DNA of 9,881 nt from Burkholderiales bacterium. Its GTDB lineage: Bacteria > Pseudomonadota > Gammaproteobacteria > Burkholderiales > SG8-39. Shown here piece by piece: positions 1 through 6,162 of this stretch. The stretch's first letter is position 1, and each line of letters begins with the position of its first letter. Below the pieces are notes generated by a model. That model was not told where the DNA came from and did not search any database. It saw nothing but the letters and a program-made list of their open reading frames with translations. The translations under genes were made by a program, and so were the position numbers. The stretch spans positions 1 through 9,881 of the forward strand of contig SXNB01000135.1 of NCBI GenBank assembly GCA_005777205.1, given 5' to 3'.

Positions 1-139
1 AGCCAGTCCACCAGGCAGCGGCCGATGCCGCGCCGGCGATGCGCCGGCTGCACCGCCAGCAGCGTAAGGTGGGCGCGCTCTTCGCCGAACTCCAGGGCGG
101 CGAAGCCGCGCAGCGCGTCGCGCCGGCCCTCGGGCTCGG
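1..139. repeat. 139-bp direct repeat, copy 1
   Basis: Bases 1-139 match 808-946 (offset 807) with one difference, g at 95 versus t at 902. On the coding (minus) strand this changes ATG (Met) to CTG (Leu). The offset is a multiple of three, so both copies read in the same frame. The repeat begins at the window edge, so its true length may be greater. Confidence 0.95.
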
Positions 140-560
140 ACGTGCCAGTGATGCTGATAATGCGGCCCCACTTGCGCGCGATCATCTGGTCCACCAGGCG
201 GTCGGTGAGCTGGCGCTGGCGGGTGAAGTTTAGGGTCATGGCCTCGACCCAGTTGGCCTCGTCGGTATGCAGCTGGAACTTGCGCGAGCCGCCGGCGTTG
301 TTGACCAGGATGTCCACCGAACCCAGTCCGGCGAGCGCCGCCTCGGCGATGCGCTGCGGCGCGTCCTCGGCCATGAAGTCTTGTTCGATGATGACAAGCT
401 TTGCGCCAAGCTCCTTTTGCAGCGTTTCGAGAAGGTCGCGGCGCCGGGCGACCACGGCCAGGCGCACGCCTTGCGCATGCAGTTCCTTGGCGATGGCGCG
501 GCCGATGCCGGCGCTGGCGCCGGTCACCAGCGCAGTCTTGCCTGCGATTCCCAGTTCCAA
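1..560 (-). pseudogene. SDR oxidoreductase N-terminal half fused in frame to an internal GNAT fragment (runs off window)
   Basis: Read on the minus strand from a TTG start at 560-558, preceded by GGAGG (572-568) at 7-nt spacing, 24 nt after the acetyltransferase stop, so the two genes look co-transcribed. Residues 1-141 are a classical short-chain dehydrogenase/reductase: nucleotide-binding TGASAGIG at 13-20, NNAGG at 87-91, and the beta-strand GRIISITGTSEPEG from 132. At S-E-P-E-G (141-145) the frame passes without a stop into residues identical to the middle of the neighbouring acetyltransferase (RRDALRGFAALEF..., then the RRRGIG acetyl-CoA loop), ending at W186 at the window edge. The SDR part therefore lacks the YxxxK catalytic pair and the whole C-terminal half, and the GNAT part lacks its N terminus. 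As encoded, neither enzyme should work. SDR identity is clear. Whether the fusion is real or an assembly chimera cannot be decided here. Confidence 0.75.
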
Positions 561-584
561 GCGGTGTCCTCCAGTGGGTTGCGG

Positions 585-1106
585 TTACTTCTGGCCCAGC
601 GCCGGCGGCCGCCAGGCAAGCGGCAGCGGCCCCGGCGAGCGCAGCATTCGGATCATGCGCAGCGCCGATTCGCGCCCGGCGTAGTAACCGGGCACCAGTA
701 CCGTTTCCGAGAAGCCGAGCGCGCGGTAGAAGCGTCTGGCGGCTTGGTTGCCGGAACGCAGTTCCAGGTGGATGCTGGCGATGCCGGCGGTAACGGCGGA
801 TTCCAGCAGCCAGTCCACCAGGCAGCGGCCGATGCCGCGCCGGCGATGCGCCGGCTGCACCGCCAGCAGCGTAAGGTGGGCGCGCTCTTCGCCGAACTCC
901 ATGGCGGCGAAGCCGCGCAGCGCGTCGCGCCGGCCCTCGGGCTCGGTGGCGGCGAGCACCACCATGTCGCGGTGCCGGATCGCGCGCGCGATGCGCGGCG
1001 CGTCGTATTTCCAGCTCAAGCCTGATTCGATGTGGTCGCGCGACATCACCGCGATGCCGTGCGCGTCGTCCGCCTCGGCCAATCGAATTGCGATGTCGGT
1101 GTTCAC
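585..1106 (-). CDS. GNAT-family N-acetyltransferase (RimI-like)
   Basis: Predicted 173-aa cytoplasmic acetyltransferase that would transfer acetyl from acetyl-CoA to an amine or protein N-terminus; the substrate is not recognisable. Visible GNAT features: N-terminal strand AIRLAEADD (6-14), strand LTLLAVQPAHR (78-88), acetyl-CoA loop RRRGIG (88-93) and the C-terminal motif NQAARRFYRALGF (120-132). Length fits the family. I chose the GTG at 1106 because the typical IRLAEADD opening follows directly. The longer open frame upstream to 1352 lies over the decayed peptidase and reads as low-complexity Arg-rich sequence. No Shine-Dalgarno lies next to this GTG, but a TACAAT -10-like hexamer sits 7 nt upstream, so the message may be leaderless. 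The SDR follows 24 nt downstream. Confidence 0.85.
   Translation of the reverse strand: MNTDIAIRLAEADDAHGIAVMSRDHIESGLSWKYDAPRIARAIRHRDMVVLAATEPEGRRDALRGFAAMEFGEERAHLTLLAVQPAHRRRGIGRCLVDWLLESAVTAGIASIHLELRSGNQAARRFYRALGFSETVLVPGYYAGRESALRMIRMLRSPGPLPLAWRPPALGQK
808..946. repeat. 139-bp direct repeat, copy 2 (inside the intact acetyltransferase gene)
   Basis: This is the copy in its natural place, coding roughly residues 55-99 of the GNAT protein, including the acetyl-CoA binding loop. Similarity stops abruptly at 946/947. In copy 1 the next bases (from 140) are SDR sequence instead. Confidence 0.95.
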
Positions 1107-1113
1107 GCTTTTG

Positions 1114-1119
1114 ATTGTA
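1114..1119 (-). promoter_or_regulatory. Possible -10 element for a leaderless acetyltransferase mRNA
   Basis: Minus-strand TACAAT (5 of 6 consensus bases) lies 7 nt before the GTG start at 1106. A transcript from it would start at or next to the start codon. No convincing -35 hexamer is visible at 16-18 bp, so this stays tentative. Confidence 0.4.
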
Positions 1120-1186
1120 TGCCTTTCGCGCGGGTTGCGGGGGCGTGCGCCGCGAACGCGCCAGGTTGCAGAATGCGGCTTCTCGC

Positions 1187-2101
1187 TCACGCTCGAAGGT
1201 CGCGGCCGGTGGCGCGCTCGAAGGCGCGCACCAGGTCGCCCCAGTCTGCTGCGCCCCACTCGTGGCGGCGCACGAACGCACGCACCGCGTGGCGGTACTT
1301 CGTTGCGCCAAACTCGCGCTCTGCGCAGCGCAGCACGACCGGTGCGGTGCAATAAACGAGGTCGGTAAACACCGATCCCGCCGCGGCGAGGTTGGCAAGC
1401 GGCACGTGGAGCGCCTGCGAGCCGCGTTTAACGTACGCACGGCGGCCGATCGCGGTCAGTTCCGCTCAGGCGCGCTCGCGGTCACACTCGGGAAGGAGCG
1501 GCTTGAGCGCACTGTAGGCAAGGAAATTGGCAAAGCCTTCCTTCAGCCAAAGATCGTCGAACCAGCGCATGGTGACCAGGTTTCCCATCCAGTGGTGAGC
1601 GGTCTCATGCAGCACCAGCAGCGCGCGGCACTGACGCCAGGCTCGCGAGCGTGGATGTCGCACTAGGATGCGGTCCTCGCGCAGGAACGTCGCGCCGGCG
1701 CAGCGGCCGAAGCCGCGGCGTTCCAAGATCGCCGACGCGTTCGCCACCGCGCGCCACCCGGCGGGCAGCTCCAGCGCAAGCCGGAAGCGGCCCTTTAGGC
1801 CCGGCGGGTCGAAGCAGGGAAACAGGGCGCTCGCGTCGGTCGGTACGAGCTGCCCGCTCACCTGAACGTCGAGAACTGGTTCGCCGCGCCAGTCCAGCAC
1901 AAGGTCCACCGGGCCACGGGGCTGCGTGACCGTGAGCTGGAGCGTGCCCGCCACGGATCGCGCGCCGGCGCGCAACTGAAACCCGATCTCGTGGCGCGGC
2001 GCGCAATAGTGCCGCGCGCGGCATCGGGCGAGCGCGAGCGGGACAACGGGCGAGATGTCCGGCGGGCGCGGCGTCGATTTTCCGGAGTGGCGTGCGGCCA
2101 A
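1187..2101 (-). pseudogene. Degraded M1-family (aminopeptidase N-like) zinc metallopeptidase
   Basis: Read from about TTG 2101. Recognisable M1 blocks: VPTDASALFPCFDPP (86-100, the 'PTDARRAFPCFDEP' block), PAGWRAVANA (113-122), REDRIL (141-146), the zinc site HETAH (165-169) with the third ligand E188 exactly 18 residues on, and MGNLVTMRWFDDLWL. An in-frame TGA at 1466-1468 interrupts the protein. The same frame continues with C-terminal M1 sequence (VFTDLVYCTAPVVLRCAERE, then FVRRHEWGAADWGDLV) to another TGA at 1187-1189. The GAMEN substrate motif, which should lie directly before REDRIL, is missing together with roughly 100 residues that normally precede it. A further block before VPTDA also appears lost. 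These in-frame gaps plus the stop make a decaying gene the best reading. The zinc ligands survive, so a shortened active protein is unlikely but not excluded. This is the only stretch over 300 bases without an intact gene. Confidence 0.75.
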
Positions 2102-2140
2102 GGGGAAACCAGCTTAGCAAGCCGCGCTCTCCGCGCGCGC

Positions 2141-2159
2141 AAACCGGCATAAACCGGCA
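2141..2159. repeat. Tandem 10-bp repeat AAACCGGCAT / AAACCGGCA
   Basis: The 9-mer aaaccggca occurs at 2141-2149 and 2151-2159, one helical turn apart, in the 94-bp divergent gap between the decayed peptidase and the enoyl-CoA hydratase gene. It could be a protein-binding site or chance. No promoter consensus is convincing beside it. Confidence 0.35.
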
Positions 2160-2195
2160 AAATCAGGGATAGACCACTATTTCCCGGAGCCCCCG

Positions 2196-2966
2196 ATGGC
2201 CAGCCTTGTCGAGTACCGCGTCGCCGATGGTGTCGCGGAGATCACCATGAACCGCGCGCCAGTGAATGCCATCAACTACCAGCTGGCGCGCGAGGTGATC
2301 GACGCCTACAAACGCGCGAAGGACGACACTTCTGCCCGCGCCGTGATCCTTACCAGCGCGCTGCCCCAGGTGTTTTCCGCGGGCCTCGATCTCAAGCTCG
2401 CGCTGGATTTCGACGGCGCCGCGCTGCGCGCGTTCATCGAGGTTTTCTATTACGAGATGCACGAAGCGCTATACCGCCTCGGCAAGCCCGTGATCGCGGC
2501 GGTCAATGGCCATGCCCGCGCCGCGGGCGTCACCTGGGCGGTGTCCTGCGACATGGTCATCGCCGCCGAAGAGGCGAAAATGGGCTACCCGGAGATCGAC
2601 GTCGGCCTGCTGCCGGCGATGCACTTGGTGCACTTGCCGCGTATTGCCGGGCGCCATCGCGCGGCGCAACTGCTGTTCACCGGCGACATCGTCAGCGCCG
2701 CAGAGATGAAAGACCTGGGTGTGGTGAACGAAGTGGTGCCGCGCGCCGAGGTGCTGCCGAGGGCGCGGGCGCTGGCGAAGCGACTGGCCGCCAAGTCGCC
2801 GGTGGCGATGAAGCTGCTGCGCGACGCCTTGATGCGCGCCAACGATCTCGACTATCGACGCGCAATGGAGGGCGTGGTGGAGACCATGTGCAGCCTGAAG
2901 GACACCGCGGACTCGAAGGAGGCGCTGCGGGCGTTCACGGAGAAACGCGCGGCGCGCTACGGCTAA
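2196..2966 (+). CDS. Enoyl-CoA hydratase/isomerase (crotonase) family protein
   Basis: A 256-aa cytoplasmic crotonase-fold protein that should act on an acyl-CoA thioester, typically in beta-oxidation or amino-acid breakdown. SAGLDLK (61-67) is the first oxyanion-hole/CoA-binding segment, and NGHARAAG (104-111) gives the second. Of the two catalytic glutamates of classical hydratases, the one in GYPEIDVGLLP is present (E133), but the other (normally in GGGCELA) is replaced by Thr113 in the AAGVTWA segment. This argues for an isomerase or other crotonase reaction rather than plain 2-enoyl-CoA hydration. The start is ATG with GGAG (2186-2189) at 6-nt spacing. Length is normal for the family. 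It stands alone on the plus strand and converges with the 3003-3437 gene. The exact substrate is not readable. Confidence 0.9.
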   Translation: MASLVEYRVADGVAEITMNRAPVNAINYQLAREVIDAYKRAKDDTSARAVILTSALPQVFSAGLDLKLALDFDGAALRAFIEVFYYEMHEALYRLGKPVIAAVNGHARAAGVTWAVSCDMVIAAEEAKMGYPEIDVGLLPAMHLVHLPRIAGRHRAAQLLFTGDIVSAAEMKDLGVVNEVVPRAEVLPRARALAKRLAAKSPVAMKLLRDALMRANDLDYRRAMEGVVETMCSLKDTADSKEALRAFTEKRAARYG

Positions 2967-2975
2967 GCATGAAAA

Positions 2976-2993
2976 TGTAACCGATCAGTTACA
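2976..2993 (-). terminator. Inverted repeat TGTAAC-N6-GTTACA, possible terminator
   Basis: A perfect 6-bp inverted repeat with a 6-nt loop lies in the 36-bp gap between two convergent genes. On the minus strand it is followed by ATTTTC, a short U-tract, so it could end the ComA-like operon. On the plus strand no U-run follows. The stem is short and AT-rich, so it is weak; an operator is the alternative. Confidence 0.4.
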
Positions 2994-3002
2994 CCCGCAG
3001 GC

Positions 3003-3437
3003 TTAGGGCGCCACGATCCGCCGCAGGAACAGCGGGAAGGGCTTATCCGAAGCGAGCGCGACGACCAAGAACACGTTCTTCGATGCGTCGGCCTTCTCCA
3101 CGCCGCGGCAGAACGCCTGCGCTACGTTCTGGATGCAGGCGAAGTCCATCTTCCCGCTCCATTCAGGCGGGAAGTAGGCGGCGACCTCCTGCTTCGTGCT
3201 GTCGCGGTAGTCGCAACCGCGCGCGCAGGTGATGGGCTGCCATTGCGCGTCGGGCTTCTTGCCCTCCATTGCCCACTGCGTGCCCTTGCGGGTCAGCCGG
3301 TACTGCAGCTCGGTGAGCTTGAAGTCGCGGTCCAGCACGACGAAGGTGCCGGTGTCGCGGGCAGTGAGTTGCGCCGCAACGCAGAGCGGTACGGCGAGGA
3401 GAACGAGGGCCGCGGTGACCAGGAGACGCGGCGTCAT
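3003..3437 (-). CDS. Small secreted hypothetical protein with four cysteines
   Basis: A 144-aa protein I do not recognise. Residues 1-22 look like a Sec signal peptide: TPR, then hydrophobic LLVTAALVLLAVPLCVAA, with likely cleavage after VAA before Q23, giving a periplasmic protein of about 120 residues. The mature part has four cysteines (71, 75, 101, 110), as CARGC and CIQNVAQAFC, which could form two disulfides. There is no lipobox. The ATG at 3437 overlaps the stop of the ComA-like gene as ATGA, so the two are translationally coupled. Its role is unknown. Confidence 0.75.
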   Translation of the reverse strand: MTPRLLVTAALVLLAVPLCVAAQLTARDTGTFVVLDRDFKLTELQYRLTRKGTQWAMEGKKPDAQWQPITCARGCDYRDSTKQEVAAYFPPEWSGKMDFACIQNVAQAFCRGVEKADASKNVFLVVALASDKPFPLFLRRIVAP

Positions 3438-4237
3438 TGCGACTTTTTCTTCAGCGGCCCCGCCGTCCCCAGCCCGGTGCGCGCCGCTTCGGTGTCAATG
3501 ATGGTCGCCGGCGCGACGTTGGCGAGGTTGACCTCGGGTCCGAGCGCATGAAGCAGCGCCTTTTTCATGTCCTCGATGTCGCAGCTGCGCACGTCGCTGA
3601 TCCACGGCCCGGGCAGCTCGATCATGACGCGCGACATGTCCAGGGAGCGGGCGAGCAAGTCGATGGTCTTCTGCACCAGCCGGCCCTTGCGCACCAGCTC
3701 GGCCGCCTCCACCAGCACCAGCGCGGCGCCGGCCTCGAAGCAGGCCTCGGCCTGGCCGATCAGCAGGGCGGGGTTGCTCAGCGTTTCCTTGGAGCCGACC
3801 TCGCCGTAGACGATGAGGCCGGCGGATACCGCGTTGCGGATCTGGCGGCGGCGCTGCGCGTCGGTGAGCGGCACGGTGTTGTCGGAGATCTCGATGGCCT
3901 CAAAGCCGAGCGCGAGCGATTCGGCGTAGTACTTCGGCAGCGCGTGTTCGCCCTGGGTGGCGAACACGTACTCGTGGAACTGGCCGCCGAGGAAGGGCTG
4001 GATGCGGTTGCGCTGGTAGAGCTTCAGCTTCGCCACCAGCTGTACGCGCGGGTACAGGCGCGCAGTGCCGGTCTTGATTTTCGCCAGGTCGATGTAGGCG
4101 CCGCCCAGCGCGATCAAGTCGCGCGCGTAGGCGAGCGGGAGGCCGTCATCGACGATCATGGTGCGGCCGTTGGCGCGCGGCTTGCGCGTCGAGCGCGCGG
4201 TGGGCAGCGGAACGAAGTAAAACGGTGGTCTGGTCAT
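3434..4237 (-). CDS. Phosphosulfolactate synthase (ComA) family protein
   Basis: A 267-aa TIM-barrel protein of the ComA family. The founding enzyme joins sulfite to phosphoenolpyruvate to give (2R)-phospho-3-sulfolactate, the first step of one coenzyme M route. Family blocks in order: TMIVDDGLPL (26-35), YIDLAKIKTGTARLYP (48-63), FLGGQFHEYVF (82-92), GFEAIEISDNTVPL (111-124), YGEVGSKE (144-151), EAGAALVLVEAAE (168-180), MIELPGPW (205-212) and GPEVNLANVAP (233-243). Members of this family also occur in plants and bacteria that make no coenzyme M, so the reaction is not certain here. No ComB- or ComC-like gene is in the window. The ATG at 4237 is chosen because family similarity begins almost at once (FVPLPTARSTRKPR). 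There is no Shine-Dalgarno, and the divergent sulfatase starts only 24 bp away. It is coupled to the downstream secreted-protein gene by ATGA. Confidence 0.85.
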   Translation of the reverse strand: MTRPPFYFVPLPTARSTRKPRANGRTMIVDDGLPLAYARDLIALGGAYIDLAKIKTGTARLYPRVQLVAKLKLYQRNRIQPFLGGQFHEYVFATQGEHALPKYYAESLALGFEAIEISDNTVPLTDAQRRRQIRNAVSAGLIVYGEVGSKETLSNPALLIGQAEACFEAGAALVLVEAAELVRKGRLVQKTIDLLARSLDMSRVMIELPGPWISDVRSCDIEDMKKALLHALGPEVNLANVAPATIIDTEAARTGLGTAGPLKKKSQ

Positions 4238-4247
4238 GGGCAATGGG

Positions 4248-4254
4248 ATAGTAT
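4248..4254. promoter_or_regulatory. Near-symmetric ATAGTAT, possible bidirectional -10 element
   Basis: Plus strand: TAGTAT (4249-4254) ends 7 nt before the sulfatase ATG. Minus strand: TACTAT (4253-4248) ends 10 nt before the ComA-like ATG. Both match TANNNT, and the whole start-to-start gap is only 24 bp. Neither gene has a good Shine-Dalgarno, so leaderless or nearly leaderless transcripts both ways are plausible. -35 sequences would lie inside the opposite coding regions and are not convincing. Confidence 0.45.
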
Positions 4255-4261
4255 CAGCGGC

Positions 4262-5653
4262 ATGAAAAAACGACCCAACCTGCTGGTCATTTTGGTCGAC
4301 GACCTGCGCTACGACGAGTTCGGCGCCGGCGGCCATCCGTATATGAAGACGCCGCATATCGATCGCCTGGCGCACGAGGGCGGGATGTTCCAGCGCGTGT
4401 TCCACACCACCTCCATTTGCTCGCCCAACCGAGCTTCGATCATGACCGGTCAGTACGCCAGCCGCCACGGCATCATCGACAACGTGGCGCGCGGCGCCAT
4501 GAGCCATCGCCTGCCCAACTACCACCTGGAGCTGCAGAAGCTGGGCTACAAGACGGCGCACGTCGGCAAGTGGCACATGGGCAATGACGGCATGCCGCGC
4601 CCGGGCTACGACCACTGGGTCAGCTACGACGGCCATGGCCGTATCCGCGACCCGCGGCTGTGCCACGACGGCAAGTACGTGCAGCACAAGGGCTACATCA
4701 CCGACATCATGAATGACCTGGCGGTGGACTTCCTGGAGAAGCAGAAAGGCGGCAAGCCTTGGTCGCTGTTCTTCGCTCACAAGGCGGTACACCCCGACGC
4801 GGAGCAGGCGGCCGACGGCACCGTGGCCTTCGGCAAGCTGGGCGGCTATATCGTCGCCGACCGCCACAAGGGCCTCTACAAGAACGCCATCTTCCCGAAG
4901 AAGCCCAACATGCTTAACTACGCTGAAGTGGTGAAGCAGAAGCCGGCGTGGAAGGAAACCTTCATGCTGCGCTCCCAGAAGGCATCGCGCGACCTGCTCG
5001 GCGCCATCCACGCCGGCACTCAGGAGGAGATTCGCCTGCGCGCACGCATGATGGCCGCGGTGGACGAGGGCGTCGGGCAGATCCTCGCCACGCTGGAGAA
5101 GAAGGGGATGCTGGACGATACCTTCATCGTGTTCCTGGGCGACAACGGCTACTTCTTCGGCGAGCATGGCCTCGGGCCGGAGCGCAGATTTGCCTACGAG
5201 GAGGGCATCCGCTCGCCGTTCCTGGTGCGCTACCCGGCGAAGGTGAAGCCCGGCACGCGGAACTCGGACCTGATGATCTGCCAGGACATCGCGCCCACGC
5301 TGATCGAGCTCGCCGGCGGCAAGCCGGGGCCGCAGATCCAGGGCCACTCGTTCCTGCCGCTGCTGGGGAAGAAGAAGCCGGCGAAGTGGCGCAAGGCCGT
5401 GCTCGCCGAGTACTGGGCCGAGCAGGCCTATCCCTGGCTGATCGGCATGACCTACAAGGCGATCCGGACTGAGCGCTACAAGCTCATCCACTGGGTCAAC
5501 AAGGGCAAGGCGGGGGAGTTGGACGAGCTCTACGACCTGGAGAAGGATCCCTACGAATTGAAGAACCTGATCGGCAGCCGCTCGCACGCCGCGGTGCGCA
5601 AGACGCTGCAGCGCGACCTGAAGCGCCTCATCGCGGAGGCGACTGGGCTGTAA
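4262..5653 (+). CDS. Type I sulfatase (alkaline phosphatase superfamily arylsulfatase-like)
   Basis: A 463-aa formylglycine-dependent sulfatase that hydrolyses a sulfate ester. The active-site signature CSPNR (C53-S-P-N-R57, followed by ASIMTGQ) is the Cys-type C-x-P-x-R motif whose Cys is oxidised to formylglycine. Metal ligands are visible as DD at 13-14 and GDNG (293-296). VGKWHMG (101-107) and the C-terminal EHGLGP...YEEGIRSPF block are typical, and the ending YDLEKDPYELKNL is the standard sulfatase tail. There is no signal peptide (it begins MKKRPNLLVILVDDLRYD), so it is cytoplasmic, unlike many arylsulfatases; a cytoplasmic substrate is implied. No anaerobic or aerobic maturase is in the window. 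The ATG at 4262 was chosen because the family always starts just before PNLLVI; the open frame upstream is antisense to the ComA-like gene. The substrate is unknown; phosphonate or phosphate ester hydrolysis by relatives is possible. Confidence 0.9.
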   Translation: MKKRPNLLVILVDDLRYDEFGAGGHPYMKTPHIDRLAHEGGMFQRVFHTTSICSPNRASIMTGQYASRHGIIDNVARGAMSHRLPNYHLELQKLGYKTAHVGKWHMGNDGMPRPGYDHWVSYDGHGRIRDPRLCHDGKYVQHKGYITDIMNDLAVDFLEKQKGGKPWSLFFAHKAVHPDAEQAADGTVAFGKLGGYIVADRHKGLYKNAIFPKKPNMLNYAEVVKQKPAWKETFMLRSQKASRDLLGAIHAGTQEEIRLRARMMAAVDEGVGQILATLEKKGMLDDTFIVFLGDNGYFFGEHGLGPERRFAYEEGIRSPFLVRYPAKVKPGTRNSDLMICQDIAPTLIELAGGKPGPQIQGHSFLPLLGKKKPAKWRKAVLAEYWAEQAYPWLIGMTYKAIRTERYKLIHWVNKGKAGELDELYDLEKDPYELKNLIGSRSHAAVRKTLQRDLKRLIAEATGL

Positions 5654-5656
5654 GCG

Positions 5657-5674
5657 CCGGGGCCTAGCCCCCGG
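5657..5674 (+). terminator. GC-rich hairpin after the sulfatase, weak terminator
   Basis: CCGGGG (5657-5662) pairs with CCCCGG (5669-5674) around a 6-nt loop; an alternative GGGGC/GCCCC pairing is possible. It starts 3 nt past the sulfatase stop and is followed by GGTTCAATT, a poor U-tract. It would separate the sulfatase from the CBS-led unit. Confidence 0.4.
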
Positions 5675-5727
5675 GGTTCAATTGGACTAGGATAGTTCCG
5701 CACTGGACAGTGCCGAGGGGGCGGACC

Positions 5728-6162
5728 ATGCAAGTCAAGGAAATCCTCAGGGTTAAGGGTAGCCGGCTGCTCAGCATCGAGCCCGGCGGGCGCGCGGTGG
5801 ATGCGGTCAAGACCATGGCCGAGCAGAACCTCGGCTCGCTGCTGGTCCTGGACCAGCAGCGCATGGTCGGCATCCTCACTTTCCACGAACTGCTGGGGGC
5901 GCTGGCCAAGAGTGGCGGTGCGCTGGGCGACCTGAAGGTAAGGGACATCATGGTGGCCAACCCGCTGACCACGGCGCCCGACACGGAAGTCAACGACCTG
6001 CGCCGCACCTTGCTGGAGAGTGGCGCGCGGTACCTGCCGGTGGTGCAGGACGGCAAGCTGCTGGGCGTGATCTCGTTCCGCGACGTGGCCAAGGCGGTGC
6101 TCGAGGAGCAGGACTTCGAGAACAAGATGTTGAAGGGCTATATCAAGAACTGGCCCGCCTGA
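5728..6162 (+). CDS. Two-CBS-domain protein
   Basis: A 144-aa cytoplasmic protein made of a CBS pair (Bateman module): CBS1 about 10-60 (MAEQNLGSLLVLDQQRMVGI), CBS2 about 72-128 (IMVANPLTTAPDTEVND, ARYLPVVQDGKLLGVISFRD). Such stand-alone modules bind adenosyl nucleotides and sense energy state or regulate a partner; there is no catalytic domain. I chose ATG 5728, with GAGGGGG (5715-5721) at 6-nt spacing, over an in-frame GTG at 5710. The stop TGA overlaps the next gene's start as CTGA, so coupling with the amidohydrolase is likely and a regulatory link to it or the selenoprotein is conceivable. Confidence 0.88.
   Translation: MQVKEILRVKGSRLLSIEPGGRAVDAVKTMAEQNLGSLLVLDQQRMVGILTFHELLGALAKSGGALGDLKVRDIMVANPLTTAPDTEVNDLRRTLLESGARYLPVVQDGKLLGVISFRDVAKAVLEEQDFENKMLKGYIKNWPA

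Noticed and set aside
585..1352. 255-aa N-terminally extended acetyltransferase
   Set aside because: The first 80 or so residues are Arg/Pro-rich shadow sequence over the peptidase remnant; GNAT similarity begins right after GTG 1106.
1466..1468. TGA in the M1 peptidase remnant as a second selenocysteine codon
   Set aside because: It sits outside any redox motif, with no nearby Cys and no good hairpin at the right distance, and M1 peptidases need no Sec there. A nonsense mutation is simpler.
3434..5653. Very long open frames on both strands (717 and 738 codons) covering the ComA-like gene and sulfatase
   Set aside because: Each is the true gene on its own strand plus an open antisense stretch across the other, as expected at high GC. 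Family similarity begins only at 4237 (-) and 4262 (+), and the antisense parts resemble nothing.
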